DNA of 64,000 nucleotides from Sphingomonas cannabina (GCF_021391395.1 NZ_CP090059.1:248001-312000), one strand, 5' to 3'. Positions 1 through 10,904 are shown, numbered from the stretch's first letter. Translations and numbers: made by a program. The notes: generated from the letters alone by a model not told the origin.

Positions 1-360
1 GTGGGCATCCGCTATCGCGATCACGGGGACGACTGGGCGGAGCTCGAGCTGCCCTACGATCCGCGGCTGATCGGCGAGCAGGCGACGGGCGTGATCGCCT
101 CCGGCCCGATCCTGACCTTGATGGACATGGCGACCAGCGTCGCGGCGTGGCTGAAGCGCGGGCGCTTCGTCCCCCATGCCACGCTCGACCTGCGCATCGA
201 CTATCTGCGCGCGGCGCGCCCGGGCGAGACGGTGGTCGGGCGCGGCGAATGTTATCGCGTGACCCGCTCGATCGCGTTCGTGCGCGGCCATGCCCATGAC
301 GGCGACCCGGCCGATCCGCTCGCGCATGTCGCCGGCACCTTCATGCTGACGGAGGGCTGA
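1..360 (+). CDS. PaaI-type hotdog thioesterase (5' end probably cut)
   Basis: Predicted acyl-CoA thioesterase of the hotdog fold, PaaI-like. The reading frame is open from the first base, and the GTG there may be internal, so the true start probably lies upstream. The stretch GPILTLMDMATSVAAW is the central hotdog helix and THATLDLRIDYL-like text marks the following strand. The usual HGG of PaaI proteins is absent (ASGP instead), so substrate use may differ. It overlaps the next thioesterase gene by one base, so the two are probably translated together and may form a heteromer. The substrate cannot be read from sequence. Confidence 0.8.
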   Translation: MGIRYRDHGDDWAELELPYDPRLIGEQATGVIASGPILTLMDMATSVAAWLKRGRFVPHATLDLRIDYLRAARPGETVVGRGECYRVTRSIAFVRGHAHDGDPADPLAHVAGTFMLTEG

Positions 361-758
361 TGCGGCTGCCGCCCTATGCCGATCTCCTCGGCCTATCGAT
401 CGAAGCCGGCGAAGGCTCGCCCGTCCTGGTGATGCCGTTCGATGAGGTTCGACTGTCCGGGCGCCCCGGCTTCCTCCATGGCGGCGCGATCGGCGGGCTG
501 CTCGAGATGGCGGCGATCGTCGCGCTGCATCATGCCCTTGGCGACGACGGCACGCGGATCAAGCCGGTCAATCTAACGGTCGATTACATGCGCGGCGGCC
601 GCGCCAAGGCGACGCGCGCGCAGGGCATCATCCGCCGCCTCGGCACCCGCATCGCCAATGTCGATGCGACCGCCTGGCAGGACGATCCCGACAAGCCGAT
701 TGCCGCCGCACGCCAGACCTTCCTGCTGGTGCGGCCTAGCTCCCCGGCGTCAGCTTGA
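360..758 (+). CDS. PaaI-family thioesterase
   Basis: Hotdog-fold thioesterase of 132 residues, a normal length for the PaaI family. The motif LHGGAIGGLLEMAA near residues 38-51 is the signature HGG plus central helix with the acidic residue expected near the thioester. The ATG shares its A with the upstream TGA stop, which implies translational coupling to the first thioesterase. Its 3' end overlaps the convergent sugar dehydrogenase gene by about 23 bases. It probably hydrolyses an acyl-CoA in the cytoplasm; the acyl group is unknown. Confidence 0.85.
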   Translation: MRLPPYADLLGLSIEAGEGSPVLVMPFDEVRLSGRPGFLHGGAIGGLLEMAAIVALHHALGDDGTRIKPVNLTVDYMRGGRAKATRAQGIIRRLGTRIANVDATAWQDDPDKPIAAARQTFLLVRPSSPASA

Positions 759-1923
759 GCAGCCGCCCGGTCGGCGCGTCCTCCAGCACCCAGATCGCAC
801 CGTCCGGCCCCTGCTCCACCTCGCGGATGCGGTTGCCGAGCGGGATGCGCTGCATCTCGGTGCCGGCGGTGCCGCTGATCCGGACGCGTACGAGGCCCTG
901 GCTGCTAAGCCCACCGAGGATCGCGTCTCCATGCCAGTCCGCGAACAGATTGCCCGAGTAGAAGATCAGGCCCGCCGGTGAGATCACCGGGTTCCACGAG
1001 ATTGCGGGCGCGGCATAGCCGTCGCCGGGCGCATGGTCAGGGATCGGCGTGCCGTCGTAGTTGCTGCCGTTCGAGACGTTGGGCCAGCCATAGTTCTTGC
1101 CCGGCTCGATCAGATTGAGCTCGTCGCCGCCCTTGGGGCCCATCTCATGTTCCCACAATCGCTCCGACGCATCGAAGGCGAGGCCGTAGGGATTGCGATG
1201 GCCGAGCGTCCAGATCTCCGGCCGCGCGCCGGTCGTGCTCGCGAAGGGATTGCCTGCCGCCACGCTGCCATCCGGGTTGAGCCGCACGATCTTGCCGAGC
1301 GTGCCGCCCATGTCCTGCGCCGGGCTACCCTGCTGACGCTCGCCGGTCGCGACGAACAGGTAGCGGCCGTCGGGCGAGAAGGCGAGCCGCGCGCCCAGCT
1401 GCCCGCCGGTGGTGGTCGGCACCGCGCGCCAGATCACGCTGAGCCCATCGAGTCTGGGTGTGCCGTCGAGGTTCAGCGTCGCGCGCGCCACCGCCAGCCG
1501 CTGCCCGCCCGAGGCGCTCTCGGCGTAGCTGAGGTAGATGCGGCGGTTGTTGGCGTAATCAGGATCGAGGATCACGTCCTGGAAGCCGAGTTGGCCGCCG
1601 TAATAGACCGCCGGCACGCCGCTGACCTCGGTCTTGGCGCCGCCCTGCGTCGCGAGCTGCAGCCGGCCCGGCTTCTCGGTCACCAGCATCCGGCCGTCGG
1701 GCAGGAACACCATCGCCCAGGGCGCGTCGAAGGTCGCCACCACCTGCCGGTTCACCGAGGTGATCGGCGAGGGTGAGGGACTAGGCGTCGGAGACGGGCT
1801 GGGGGATGGCGTGGGTGTCGGAGTCGCAGTCGGCGTCGGGCTCGGAGTCGGTGAACTGCCGCCATCGCCGCCGTCGCAACCGGCGAGCGCCGCCAGTATC
1901 AGCACGGTCGTCCAGCGTTTCAT
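736..1923 (-). CDS. PQQ-dependent sugar dehydrogenase, lipoprotein
   Basis: Soluble-type PQQ-dependent aldose/sorbosone dehydrogenase, a six-bladed propeller that would oxidise sugars in the periplasm and pass electrons to the respiratory chain. The start MKRWTTVLILAALAGC is a short lipoprotein signal with lipobox LAGC at residues 13-16. A proline-threonine/serine linker (about residues 24-52) separates the lipid anchor from the catalytic domain. Family motifs GHRNPYGLAFD, MGPKGGDELNLIEPGKNYG and IPDHAPGDGY are present. It lies 64 bases downstream of a second copy on the same strand, so the pair is a tandem duplication. The sugar substrate is unknown. Confidence 0.88.
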   Translation of the reverse strand: MKRWTTVLILAALAGCDGGDGGSSPTPSPTPTATPTPTPSPSPSPTPSPSPSPITSVNRQVVATFDAPWAMVFLPDGRMLVTEKPGRLQLATQGGAKTEVSGVPAVYYGGQLGFQDVILDPDYANNRRIYLSYAESASGGQRLAVARATLNLDGTPRLDGLSVIWRAVPTTTGGQLGARLAFSPDGRYLFVATGERQQGSPAQDMGGTLGKIVRLNPDGSVAAGNPFASTTGARPEIWTLGHRNPYGLAFDASERLWEHEMGPKGGDELNLIEPGKNYGWPNVSNGSNYDGTPIPDHAPGDGYAAPAISWNPVISPAGLIFYSGNLFADWHGDAILGGLSSQGLVRVRISGTAGTEMQRIPLGNRIREVEQGPDGAIWVLEDAPTGRLLKLTPGS

Positions 1924-1987
1924 GGCCTGGTCCTCTCCAGTCCCCCCGCGGCAAACTCCCCTATGACGCTTCGTGCTAGCCCTCGAC

Positions 1988-3202
1988 CTACGGCGGTGTC
2001 AGCCGCATCAGCTTGCCGCCGGCGCCCCTGCCGCCGTCCTCGAGCAGCCAGATCGCGCCGTCCGGGCCCTGCGCCACGTCGCGGATGCGCGTGCCCATGT
2101 CCCACTGATCGGCCTTGGACGGCGCGTCGCCCAGCGTCACGCGGATCAGCGCCTCCCCAGACAGCGCGGCGATGAAGCCCGATCCCTGCCATTTCGGGAA
2201 CAGCTTACCCGAATAGATCATGAAGCCGCCCGGCGAGATCGACGGATTCCAGAACAGCTTGGGCGGCTCGAAACCGTCGCCGGGGGCGTGATCGGGGATC
2301 GGCGTGCCGTCGTAATTGTCGCCGTTCGACACCTTGGGCCAGCCATAGTTCTTGCCGCGCTCGATCAGGTTGACCTCGTCGCCGCCCTTCGGTCCCATCT
2401 CGGTCTCCCAGAGGCGTCCCTGGGCATCGAAGGCAAGCCCGTAGGGATTGCGATGACCGCTGGTCCAGGTCTCCGCCGGGATGCGATTGGGGCCGGGGAA
2501 GGTGTAGGTGCGCTTCGGCGCGGAGGCGGCTGCGCCCGTATTCGCGGGCGGGTCGAAAATCTGCACGCTCTGCGTCCCCGTCCTGCCGGCGCCGGGGTTA
2601 TCCGGCGCGGGTTGGCCGTCGAGCGTCAGGTGGATGATCTTGCCCAGTGCCTGGTTCGGATCCTGCGCGGGATCGAAGCGCTGGCGCTCCCCCGACGACA
2701 GGAACAGCGACTTACCATCGGGGGCGAAGGCGATGACCGCGCCGAACTGGCCGCCCTGGCCGTCCGATCCGGCGCGCCAGATCACCCTGGGCGATCCGAG
2801 CGAGGCGGTGCCGCTGACCTCGTCGAGCGTCGCGCGGGTCAGCGCGAGGCTGCTGTCCTCGCCACCGCCGCGCGGTTCGGAGTAGCTGAGATAGATGGCG
2901 CGGCTTCGCGCGAAATCGGGCGCGACCGCGACGTCGAGCAGGCCGCCCTGGCCGCCGGCGCGGACCGCCGGCACGCCGGTCACGTCGATCACGCGGCCGT
3001 TCGCGTCGCGCAGCTTGAGCTTGCCCGCTTTCTCGGTCACCAGCATCCGTCCGTCGGGCAGGAACGCCATGGCGAACGGCTCGTCGAACTCGCCCACGGT
3101 CTCGACCTTGAACGGCTTGCCATCGGGTGCCGTCTTCTGGGCGCCGCCGGAATCGGAGCAGCTGGAGACCATGGCGATCAGGGCAAGCGAAGCAAGACGC
3201 AT
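1988..3202 (-). CDS. PQQ-dependent sugar dehydrogenase, lipoprotein (paralogue)
   Basis: Second PQQ-dependent sugar dehydrogenase, about 404 residues. I chose the ATG at 3202 rather than the in-frame one at 3286 because it has a GGGAGAGA ribosome site and opens directly into MRLASLALIAMVSSC, a lipoprotein signal with lipobox VSSC at residues 12-15. Motifs GHRNPYGLAFD, EMGPKGGDEVNLIERGKNYG and IPDHAPGDGFEPP match its neighbour. Unlike the neighbour it has no PT/PS linker, and it carries an extra loop (about residues 215-245) before the TWTSGHRNP segment. Expected in the periplasm, probably co-transcribed with the downstream paralogue. Confidence 0.88.
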   Translation of the reverse strand: MRLASLALIAMVSSCSDSGGAQKTAPDGKPFKVETVGEFDEPFAMAFLPDGRMLVTEKAGKLKLRDANGRVIDVTGVPAVRAGGQGGLLDVAVAPDFARSRAIYLSYSEPRGGGEDSSLALTRATLDEVSGTASLGSPRVIWRAGSDGQGGQFGAVIAFAPDGKSLFLSSGERQRFDPAQDPNQALGKIIHLTLDGQPAPDNPGAGRTGTQSVQIFDPPANTGAAASAPKRTYTFPGPNRIPAETWTSGHRNPYGLAFDAQGRLWETEMGPKGGDEVNLIERGKNYGWPKVSNGDNYDGTPIPDHAPGDGFEPPKLFWNPSISPGGFMIYSGKLFPKWQGSGFIAALSGEALIRVTLGDAPSKADQWDMGTRIRDVAQGPDGAIWLLEDGGRGAGGKLMRLTPP

Positions 3203-3297
3203 GGATATTCTCTCCCGGGGGATGCGCGGGAAACGTGCCATTCCGGCGAGGGTTGCGCCAGCGAAATGGTGCTCGGGCGACCGCAAGCAGGCGCCCC

Positions 3298-3326
3298 TTG
3301 CCTGAAACGGGGGGCGGCGCTATATC
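3298..3326 (+). promoter_or_regulatory. Candidate sigma-70-type promoter of the rimP-infB operon
   Basis: TTGCCT (3298-3303) and TATATC (3321-3326) are separated by 17 bases, about 100 bases before the rimP start. This is the best -35/-10 pair in the 223-base gap between the divergent sugar dehydrogenase and rimP. No tRNA or other RNA gene was seen in that gap, although a tRNA precedes rimP in some bacteria. Prediction only. Confidence 0.45.
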
Positions 3327-3425
3327 GCCCGTGCTTTCTCGACATCGTGAAAACCTTGGCGAGGCCGGGCGGCGACGCTCGGCAGCGGGCAGACGCGTTT
3401 TGAATTTTCGACTTTCGGAGAACGG

Positions 3426-3968
3426 ATGGCGGACATCGCCGCATTGACCGCGCTGATCGAGCCCGAGGCGAAGGCCCTGGGGCTGGCGCTCGTGCGCGTG
3501 AAGATGTTCGGCGGCAAGAGCGATCCGACGCTCCAGGTGATGGCCGAGCGCCCCGACACGCGCCAGCTCACCATCGACGACTGCGCCGAGCTCTCGCGCC
3601 GCATCTCGGACCGACTCGACATGCTGGAGGCGGAGGGGCGCGATCCGATCGACCACGCCTACCGGCTCGAGGTGAGCTCGCCCGGCATCGACCGCCCGCT
3701 GACCCGCCTCCAGGACTTCGCCGACTGGGCGGGGCACGAGGCGCGGGTGACGCTCGCCGAGCCGGTCGAGGGCCGCAAGCAGCTCAACGGCATCCTGCGC
3801 GGGATCGAGGGCGACCAGGTCACCGTCGACGTCCGCAATTTCCATGCGATGACGGTGCCGTTCGCCGCCGTCGCCGACGCCAAGCTGGTGATGACCGACG
3901 CGCTCATCGCCGCCACCGCACCGCTTTCCGCCGAAGGGGCGGACCAGATCATCGAAGTAGAAGGGTAA
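3426..3968 (+). CDS. rimP: Ribosome maturation factor RimP
   Basis: RimP assists maturation of the 30S ribosomal subunit in the cytoplasm. The 180-residue protein has the two usual domains: an N-terminal alpha/beta domain with the family motif YRLEVSSPGIDRPLTR at about residues 79-94 and a C-terminal SH3-like barrel. The ATG follows a GGAGAACGG stretch. It is the first gene of a conserved operon, five bases ahead of nusA, in the classic rimP-nusA-ylxR-infB-rbfA order, which makes the assignment secure. Confidence 0.96.
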   Translation: MADIAALTALIEPEAKALGLALVRVKMFGGKSDPTLQVMAERPDTRQLTIDDCAELSRRISDRLDMLEAEGRDPIDHAYRLEVSSPGIDRPLTRLQDFADWAGHEARVTLAEPVEGRKQLNGILRGIEGDQVTVDVRNFHAMTVPFAAVADAKLVMTDALIAATAPLSAEGADQIIEVEG

Positions 3969-3973
3969 AGAGG

Positions 3974-5599
3974 ATGGCCACCGCCATTTCCGCCAACAAG
4001 GCCGAGCTGATCGCGATCGCCGATTCGGTCGCCAAGGAGAAGCTGATCGACAAGGCCATCGTCATCGAGGCGATGGAGGACGCGATCCAGCGCGCCGCCA
4101 AGAACCGCTACGGCGCCGAGAACGACATCCGCGCCAAGCTCGACCCCAACACCGGCGACCTGCGCCTGTGGCGCGTGGTCGAGGTGGTCGAGGCGGTCGA
4201 CGATTATTTCAAGCAGGTCTCGGTCAAGGACGCACAGAAGCTCCAGGCGGGCGCCGCGGTCGGCGACTTCATCGTCGATCCGCTGCCGCCGATCGAGTTC
4301 GGCCGCATCCAGGCGCAGGCCTCCAAGCAGATCATCTTCCAGAAGGTCCGCGACGCCGAGCGCGAGCGCCAGTATGAGGAGTTCAAGGACCGCGTCGGCG
4401 AGATCATCATCGGCGTCGCCAAGCGCGTCGAGTTCGGCCACGTCGTCGTCGATTTGGGCCGCGCCGAGGGCGTGATCCGCCGCGACCAGCAGATCCCGCG
4501 CGAGGTGGTGCGCGTCGGCGACCGCGTGCGCTCGATCATTCTCAACGTCCGCCGCGAGAACCGGGGACCGCAGATCTTCCTCTCCCGCGCGCACCCCGAC
4601 TTCATGAAGAAGCTGTTCGCGCAGGAAGTGCCCGAGATCTACGACGGCATCATCGAGATCAAGGCGGCCGCGCGCGACCCGGGCAGCCGCGCCAAGATCG
4701 GCGTCATCTCGCACGATTCGAGCATCGACCCGGTCGGCGCCTGCGTCGGCATGAAGGGCAGCCGCGTCCAGGCGGTCGTCCAGGAGATGCAGGGCGAGAA
4801 GATCGACATCATCCCCTGGTCGCCCGACACCGCGACCTTCGTCGTCAACGCGCTGCAGCCGGCCAACGTCGCGCGCGTGGTGATCGACGAGGAGGACGAC
4901 CGCATCGAGGTGGTGGTCCCCGACGACCAGCTCAGCCTGGCGATCGGCCGCCGCGGCCAGAACGTGCGCCTCGCCAGCCAGCTCACCGGCAAGGGCATCG
5001 ACATCCTCACCGAGACCGACGCCAGCGAGAAGCGCCAGCAGGAGTTCGTCCGCAACTCCGAGACGTTCCAGAACGAGCTCGACGTCGACGAGACGCTGGC
5101 GCAGCTCCTCGTCGCCGAGGGCTTCAGCGAGCTCGAGGAGGTCGCCTATGTCGAGCTCGACGAGCTCGCCTCGATCGAGGGCTTCGACGACGAGCTCGCG
5201 CAGGAGCTGCAGAGCCGCGCGCAGGAAGCGCTCGAGCGCCGCGAGGAGGCGAATCGCGAGCAGCGTCGCGCGCTCGGCGTCGAGGACGATCTCGCCACCA
5301 TGCCGTACCTCACCGAGGCGATGCTGGTGACGCTCGGCAAGGCGGGCATCAAGACGCTCGACGACCTCGCCGATCTCGCCACCGACGAGCTGATCGCCAA
5401 GAAGCGCGCCGAGCCGCGCCGCCGCAGCGAGAACGCCCCGCCCGCCCGCGAACAGGACAAGGGCGGCGTGCTCGGCGAGTACGGTCTCAGCGAAGAGCAG
5501 GGCAACGAGATCATCATGGCCGCCCGCGCCCACTGGTTCACCGACGAGGAGCCCGCGCCGGCGGGTGAGGAGGACGCGCATGCGGAATCCTCGCAATGA
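3974..5599 (+). CDS. nusA: Transcription termination/antitermination factor NusA
   Basis: NusA binds RNA polymerase and nascent RNA to control pausing, termination and antitermination. In order the 541 residues show an N-terminal polymerase-binding domain (1-130), an S1 RNA-binding domain, and two KH domains containing DPVGACVGMKGSRVQAV and LAIGRRGQNVRLASQLTG. The C-terminal part has two acidic helix-hairpin repeats (LLVAEGFSELEEVAYVE and a later copy), as is usual in proteobacteria. It starts five bases after rimP. Its last 20 bases overlap the chosen start of the YlxR gene, so translation is probably coupled. Confidence 0.97.
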   Translation: MATAISANKAELIAIADSVAKEKLIDKAIVIEAMEDAIQRAAKNRYGAENDIRAKLDPNTGDLRLWRVVEVVEAVDDYFKQVSVKDAQKLQAGAAVGDFIVDPLPPIEFGRIQAQASKQIIFQKVRDAERERQYEEFKDRVGEIIIGVAKRVEFGHVVVDLGRAEGVIRRDQQIPREVVRVGDRVRSIILNVRRENRGPQIFLSRAHPDFMKKLFAQEVPEIYDGIIEIKAAARDPGSRAKIGVISHDSSIDPVGACVGMKGSRVQAVVQEMQGEKIDIIPWSPDTATFVVNALQPANVARVVIDEEDDRIEVVVPDDQLSLAIGRRGQNVRLASQLTGKGIDILTETDASEKRQQEFVRNSETFQNELDVDETLAQLLVAEGFSELEEVAYVELDELASIEGFDDELAQELQSRAQEALERREEANREQRRALGVEDDLATMPYLTEAMLVTLGKAGIKTLDDLADLATDELIAKKRAEPRRRSENAPPAREQDKGGVLGEYGLSEEQGNEIIMAARAHWFTDEEPAPAGEEDAHAESSQ

Positions 5600-6305
5600 G
5601 GCCGCGCTAGCCCCTCAGCGCACTTGCATCCTCTCGCGCGACGAAGCGCCGCGTGAGGGACTGATCCGTCTGGCTCTGGCGCCGGACGGGTCCGTGCTGC
5701 CCGACATCCGTGCCAAGGCGCCCGGCCGCGGCGCCTGGATCGGCGTCACCAAAGTCGAGCTCGAGGCCGCACAGGCCAAGGGCAAGCTCAAGGGGGCGCT
5801 CGCGCGGGCGTTCAAGGGCGCCACGCTCGTGATTCCCGACGAGCTCGGCGCCCAGATCGCCGCGCAGCTTCAGCGTGCCGCACTCGATCGGCTGGGGCTT
5901 GAGGCGAAGGCCGGCCGCCTCCTCACCGGCACCGATCGAATCGAGGCGGCGGCGCGATCCGGCCAGCTCCACCTGCTGCTCCACGCCGCGGATGCGGGCG
6001 AAGACGGTATGCGCAAGCTCGCCCAGGCGTGGCGCGTCGGCTCGGATGCGGAAGGATCGGGCCTCAAGGGATTGGCATTGCCCGTCCCACGCCCCATATT
6101 GTCCTTGGCGCTCGGCCGCGAAAATGTGGTACATGTCGGCCTGACGGACGCTCAGGCGGCGAAGCGGGTGGAGCAATCCTTGCTCCGCTGGCTCCACTTT
6201 ATCGGACCTGAACCTGTACCCGATGCTTGCGCAGACCCGCCGGTCGGCGCATCGGCATCCGTCAATCTGTCCGAGGCGACGCACGCCTCACACGAAGGAA
6301 TTTGA
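5580..6305 (+). CDS. YlxR (DUF448) / L7Ae-like RNA-binding protein
   Basis: Fusion typical of alphaproteobacteria between an N-terminal YlxR/DUF448 domain (TCILSRDEAPREGLIRLALA ... PGRGAWI, about residues 13-60) and a C-terminal L7Ae/YlxQ-like RNA-binding domain. The ATG at 5580 is preferred over the GTG at 5565 because GGAGG lies seven bases before it. It overlaps the end of nusA and sits eight bases before infB, the standard place for this protein. Its exact role is unsettled; it is thought to act on RNA or on expression of nearby ribosome genes. Confidence 0.88.
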   Translation: MRNPRNEAALAPQRTCILSRDEAPREGLIRLALAPDGSVLPDIRAKAPGRGAWIGVTKVELEAAQAKGKLKGALARAFKGATLVIPDELGAQIAAQLQRAALDRLGLEAKAGRLLTGTDRIEAAARSGQLHLLLHAADAGEDGMRKLAQAWRVGSDAEGSGLKGLALPVPRPILSLALGRENVVHVGLTDAQAAKRVEQSLLRWLHFIGPEPVPDACADPPVGASASVNLSEATHASHEGI

Positions 6306-6313
6306 GTAACCGC

Positions 6314-8974
<2,661 letters not shown>

Positions 8975-9180
8975 TCATTTCCCTCTCCCCTTGTGGGAGA
9001 GGATCATCAGGTCGGCTATGCTCCCAGCATAGCCTGAACAGCGCGGGGCGCTGTTCACCTGATGATGGGCCCATCGCGCAAGTGATGGGGAGGGTGAGGG
9101 GGCCGACGTCTCCAAGCCCCAATCCCCTTCCGCCCGCTCCGCGGGCTCCCTCCCTCTCCCACAAGGGGAGAGGGAAATGA
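8975..9180. repeat. 206-bp composite palindromic repeat filling the infB-rbfA gap
   Basis: The ends 8975-9002 and 9153-9180 are perfect 28-base inverted copies, each itself a hairpin (CCCTCTCCCC-TTG-TGGGAGAGG type). Between them are further nested hairpins: GGCTATGCT with AGCATAGCC, GAACAGCGC with GCGCTGTTC, and an outer ATCATCAGGT (9003) pairing with ACCTGATGAT near 9055-9066. The element starts on the base after the infB stop and ends eight bases before the rbfA ATG; its last GA joins GG to form the rbfA GAGG ribosome site. It has no coding capacity. It is laid out like the elements at 14025 and 57930. Confidence 0.85.
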
Positions 9181-9187
9181 GGTCGAG

Positions 9188-9586
9188 ATGCGACATACCG
9201 AAACCCCCGAGACCCGCTCGGTCCGCCTGCTCCGCGTCGGCGAGCAGGTGCGCCATGCGCTGTCGGACATCCTCCAGCGCGGCGACGTGCACGACGAGGT
9301 GCTGGCGAAGCACCTGGTCTCGATCACCGAGGTCCGCATGTCGCCGGACCTCAGGCATGCCACCGTCTTCGCCAAGCCTTTGCTGGGCAAGGACGAGGAG
9401 GCGGTGCTGAAGGCGCTGCGCCAGAACACCGCCTATCTCCAGAGCGAGGTCGCGCGCCGTGTGAACCTCAAATATGCCGCCCGCCTCAAGTTCCTCCCCG
9501 ACGAGAGCTTCGACGAGGGCACCCGCATCGACGCGCTGCTGCGCGATCCCGGGATCGCGCGCGATCTGGACGGCGAAGGCGATTGA
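9188..9586 (+). CDS. rbfA: 30S ribosome-binding factor RbfA
   Basis: RbfA is a cold-shock and 16S rRNA maturation factor that binds the 30S subunit. The 132 residues show the KH-like fold text [17 protein letters not shown] (about 16-32), [16 protein letters not shown] (about 46-61) and [18 protein letters not shown], all diagnostic. It follows infB as expected, but the next gene is a toxin-antitoxin module and not truB, which usually follows in this operon. Confidence 0.96.
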   Translation: MRHTETPETRSVRLLRVGEQVRHALSDILQRGDVHDEVLAKHLVSITEVRMSPDLRHATVFAKPLLGKDEEAVLKALRQNTAYLQSEVARRVNLKYAARLKFLPDESFDEGTRIDALLRDPGIARDLDGEGD

Positions 9587-9615
9587 CAACTCGCAAAGTA
9601 AGACACATCTTACTT
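9583..9615 (+). promoter_or_regulatory. Promoter and palindromic operator of the vapBC-type module
   Basis: TTGACA at 9583-9588 is a consensus -35 hexamer. AAGTAAG (9596-9602) and CTTACTT (9609-9615) form a perfect 7-base inverted repeat with a 6-base spacer, ending three bases before the vapB ATG. Antitoxins of this class usually bind such palindromes to repress their own operon. A -10 would fall inside the palindrome near 9605-9610, so the transcript may have almost no leader. Operator role is inferred. Confidence 0.6.
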
Positions 9616-9617
9616 CA

Positions 9618-9899
9618 ATGAACGCCCATACCAGGATGTCGGAAAAGGGTCAGGTCGTCATCCCAAAGGATGTCCGCGACCGGCTGCGGCTAATGCCGGG
9701 TGACCGCCTCGATGTCGTCGAGCGGCCGGACGGGGTGCTGTTGCGCAAGGCTCGGATAAAGTCGGGAGAGACGTTCGAGGACATCACTGCCCGCATCCGC
9801 GCCCGCATCGACTATCGGGGACCGTCCGTTCCGATCGAGGAGATGAGCAAGGCGATTGCCGACATGTGGGCGAGCGGCGGGCCGCGCTGGGATCGGTGA
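9618..9899 (+). CDS. AbrB/MazE-type antitoxin (VapB-like)
   Basis: Small 93-residue antitoxin with an N-terminal SpoVT-AbrB DNA-binding domain: SEKGQVVIPKDVRDRLRLMPGDRLDVV at about residues 8-34. The C-terminal half should wrap the toxin. Translation starts at the ATG at 9618, directly after a 7-base inverted repeat that probably is its own operator. Its TGA overlaps the GTG start of the PIN-domain toxin, the usual coupling in these pairs. It stands between rbfA and thymidine kinase and interrupts the normal rbfA-truB order, which suggests a gained module. Confidence 0.9.
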   Translation: MNAHTRMSEKGQVVIPKDVRDRLRLMPGDRLDVVERPDGVLLRKARIKSGETFEDITARIRARIDYRGPSVPIEEMSKAIADMWASGGPRWDR

Positions 9900-10285
9900 G
9901 GTCGGTCGATACCAACGTCCTCGCGCGCTACGTCATGCGCGACGATGAAGCGCAGGCGCGTGTCGCCGACGCAACGCTGTCGGAGCCCTGTTTCATCTCG
10001 GACACCGTGTTTCTCGAAACGGCGTGGCTCCTGTCATCGCGCTACCGATTGACGCGGGCAGTGCTCGCGGCAACCCTCGCCGATCTCCTGCAGCTGCCGG
10101 CCGTGACCGTGAGCGATCCCGATCGAATCGGCTGGGCGATCGAACGGTTCGCTGCCGGCGCCGATTTTGCGGATATGATGCATATCGTCGCTTCGGACGG
10201 CGCGGACAGCTTCGTCACCTTCGAACGCGACATGGTCCACCTTGCGGGCAGCGAGTCGCCGATTCCCGTCGAGACACTCGGCTGA
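9896..10285 (+). CDS. PIN-domain ribonuclease toxin (VapC-like)
   Basis: PIN-domain nuclease of 130 residues, predicted to cut RNA when freed from its antitoxin. The GTG at 9896 overlaps the antitoxin stop (GTGA). Metal-binding acidic residues are visible: VDTNVLARYVMRDD at the N-terminus, FLETAWLL in the middle, and GADFADMMHIV plus FVTFERDM near the end, in the order expected for four PIN aspartate/glutamate positions. Its stop codon overlaps the ATG of thymidine kinase by one base. Confidence 0.9.
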   Translation: MRSVDTNVLARYVMRDDEAQARVADATLSEPCFISDTVFLETAWLLSSRYRLTRAVLAATLADLLQLPAVTVSDPDRIGWAIERFAAGADFADMMHIVASDGADSFVTFERDMVHLAGSESPIPVETLG

Positions 10286-10899
10286 TGGCCAAGCTCTATT
10301 TCTACTACGCCAGCATGAACGCCGGAAAGTCGACCACGCTGCTGCAGGCCGACTTCAACTATCGCGAGCGCGGGATGCGGACGATGTTGTTCACTGCCGC
10401 GATCGACGACCGCTTCGCTGCCGGCACGATCGCCTCGCGGATCGGTCTGTCGATGCCGGCCACTGCCTTCGACAGCGCAACCGATCTCCGCCGCTGCGTC
10501 GAAGAGGAGCATGACCGCACACCGCTCCACTGTGTGCTGGTGGACGAGGCACAGTTCCTTACCGTCGCGCAAGTCGATCAGCTCGCGACCGTCGCCGACG
10601 AGCTCGGCATCCCGGTGCTCGCCTATGGTCTCAGGACCGATTTCCAGGGCGCGCTGTTCGAGGGATCGGCGCGCCTGCTGGGGCTCGCCGACGCGCTCAT
10701 CGAGATCAAGTCGGTGTGCCTGTGCGGACGCAAGGCGACGATGAACGCCCGCGTCGGCCCCGATGGCCGCGCCCTCACTCGCGGCGCGCAGACCGAGATC
10801 GGCGGCAACGACCGTTACGTCGCGCTATGCCGCCGCCATTTCGCCGAGGCGCTGGCGGGTACGTTGTCGCTCGGTGCCGGTTCGGACGGCATCGGCTAA
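10285..10899 (+). CDS. tdk: Thymidine kinase
   Basis: Type II thymidine kinase, phosphorylating thymidine to dTMP for nucleotide salvage in the cytoplasm. The 204 residues show the P-loop ASMNAGKST at 9-17, the Walker B/lasso text LVDEAQFL, GLRTDFQG for substrate binding, and a zinc ribbon formed by CLCG and, later, CRRH. The start is the ATG overlapping the toxin TGA, so it is read from the same transcript as the toxin-antitoxin pair or from an internal promoter. Confidence 0.95.
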   Translation: MAKLYFYYASMNAGKSTTLLQADFNYRERGMRTMLFTAAIDDRFAAGTIASRIGLSMPATAFDSATDLRRCVEEEHDRTPLHCVLVDEAQFLTVAQVDQLATVADELGIPVLAYGLRTDFQGALFEGSARLLGLADALIEIKSVCLCGRKATMNARVGPDGRALTRGAQTEIGGNDRYVALCRRHFAEALAGTLSLGAGSDGIG

Positions 10900-10904
10900 G
10901 GTCT

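Noticed and set aside
3203..3425. tRNA gene in the rimP leader
   Set aside because: No T-loop consensus or cloverleaf could be built; only a promoter-like pair was found.
3659..5596. 645-residue open frame on the minus strand across rimP and nusA
   Set aside because: Leucine/aspartate/valine/arginine-rich text with no recognisable motif; it is the antisense shadow of nusA, caused by high GC and codon bias.
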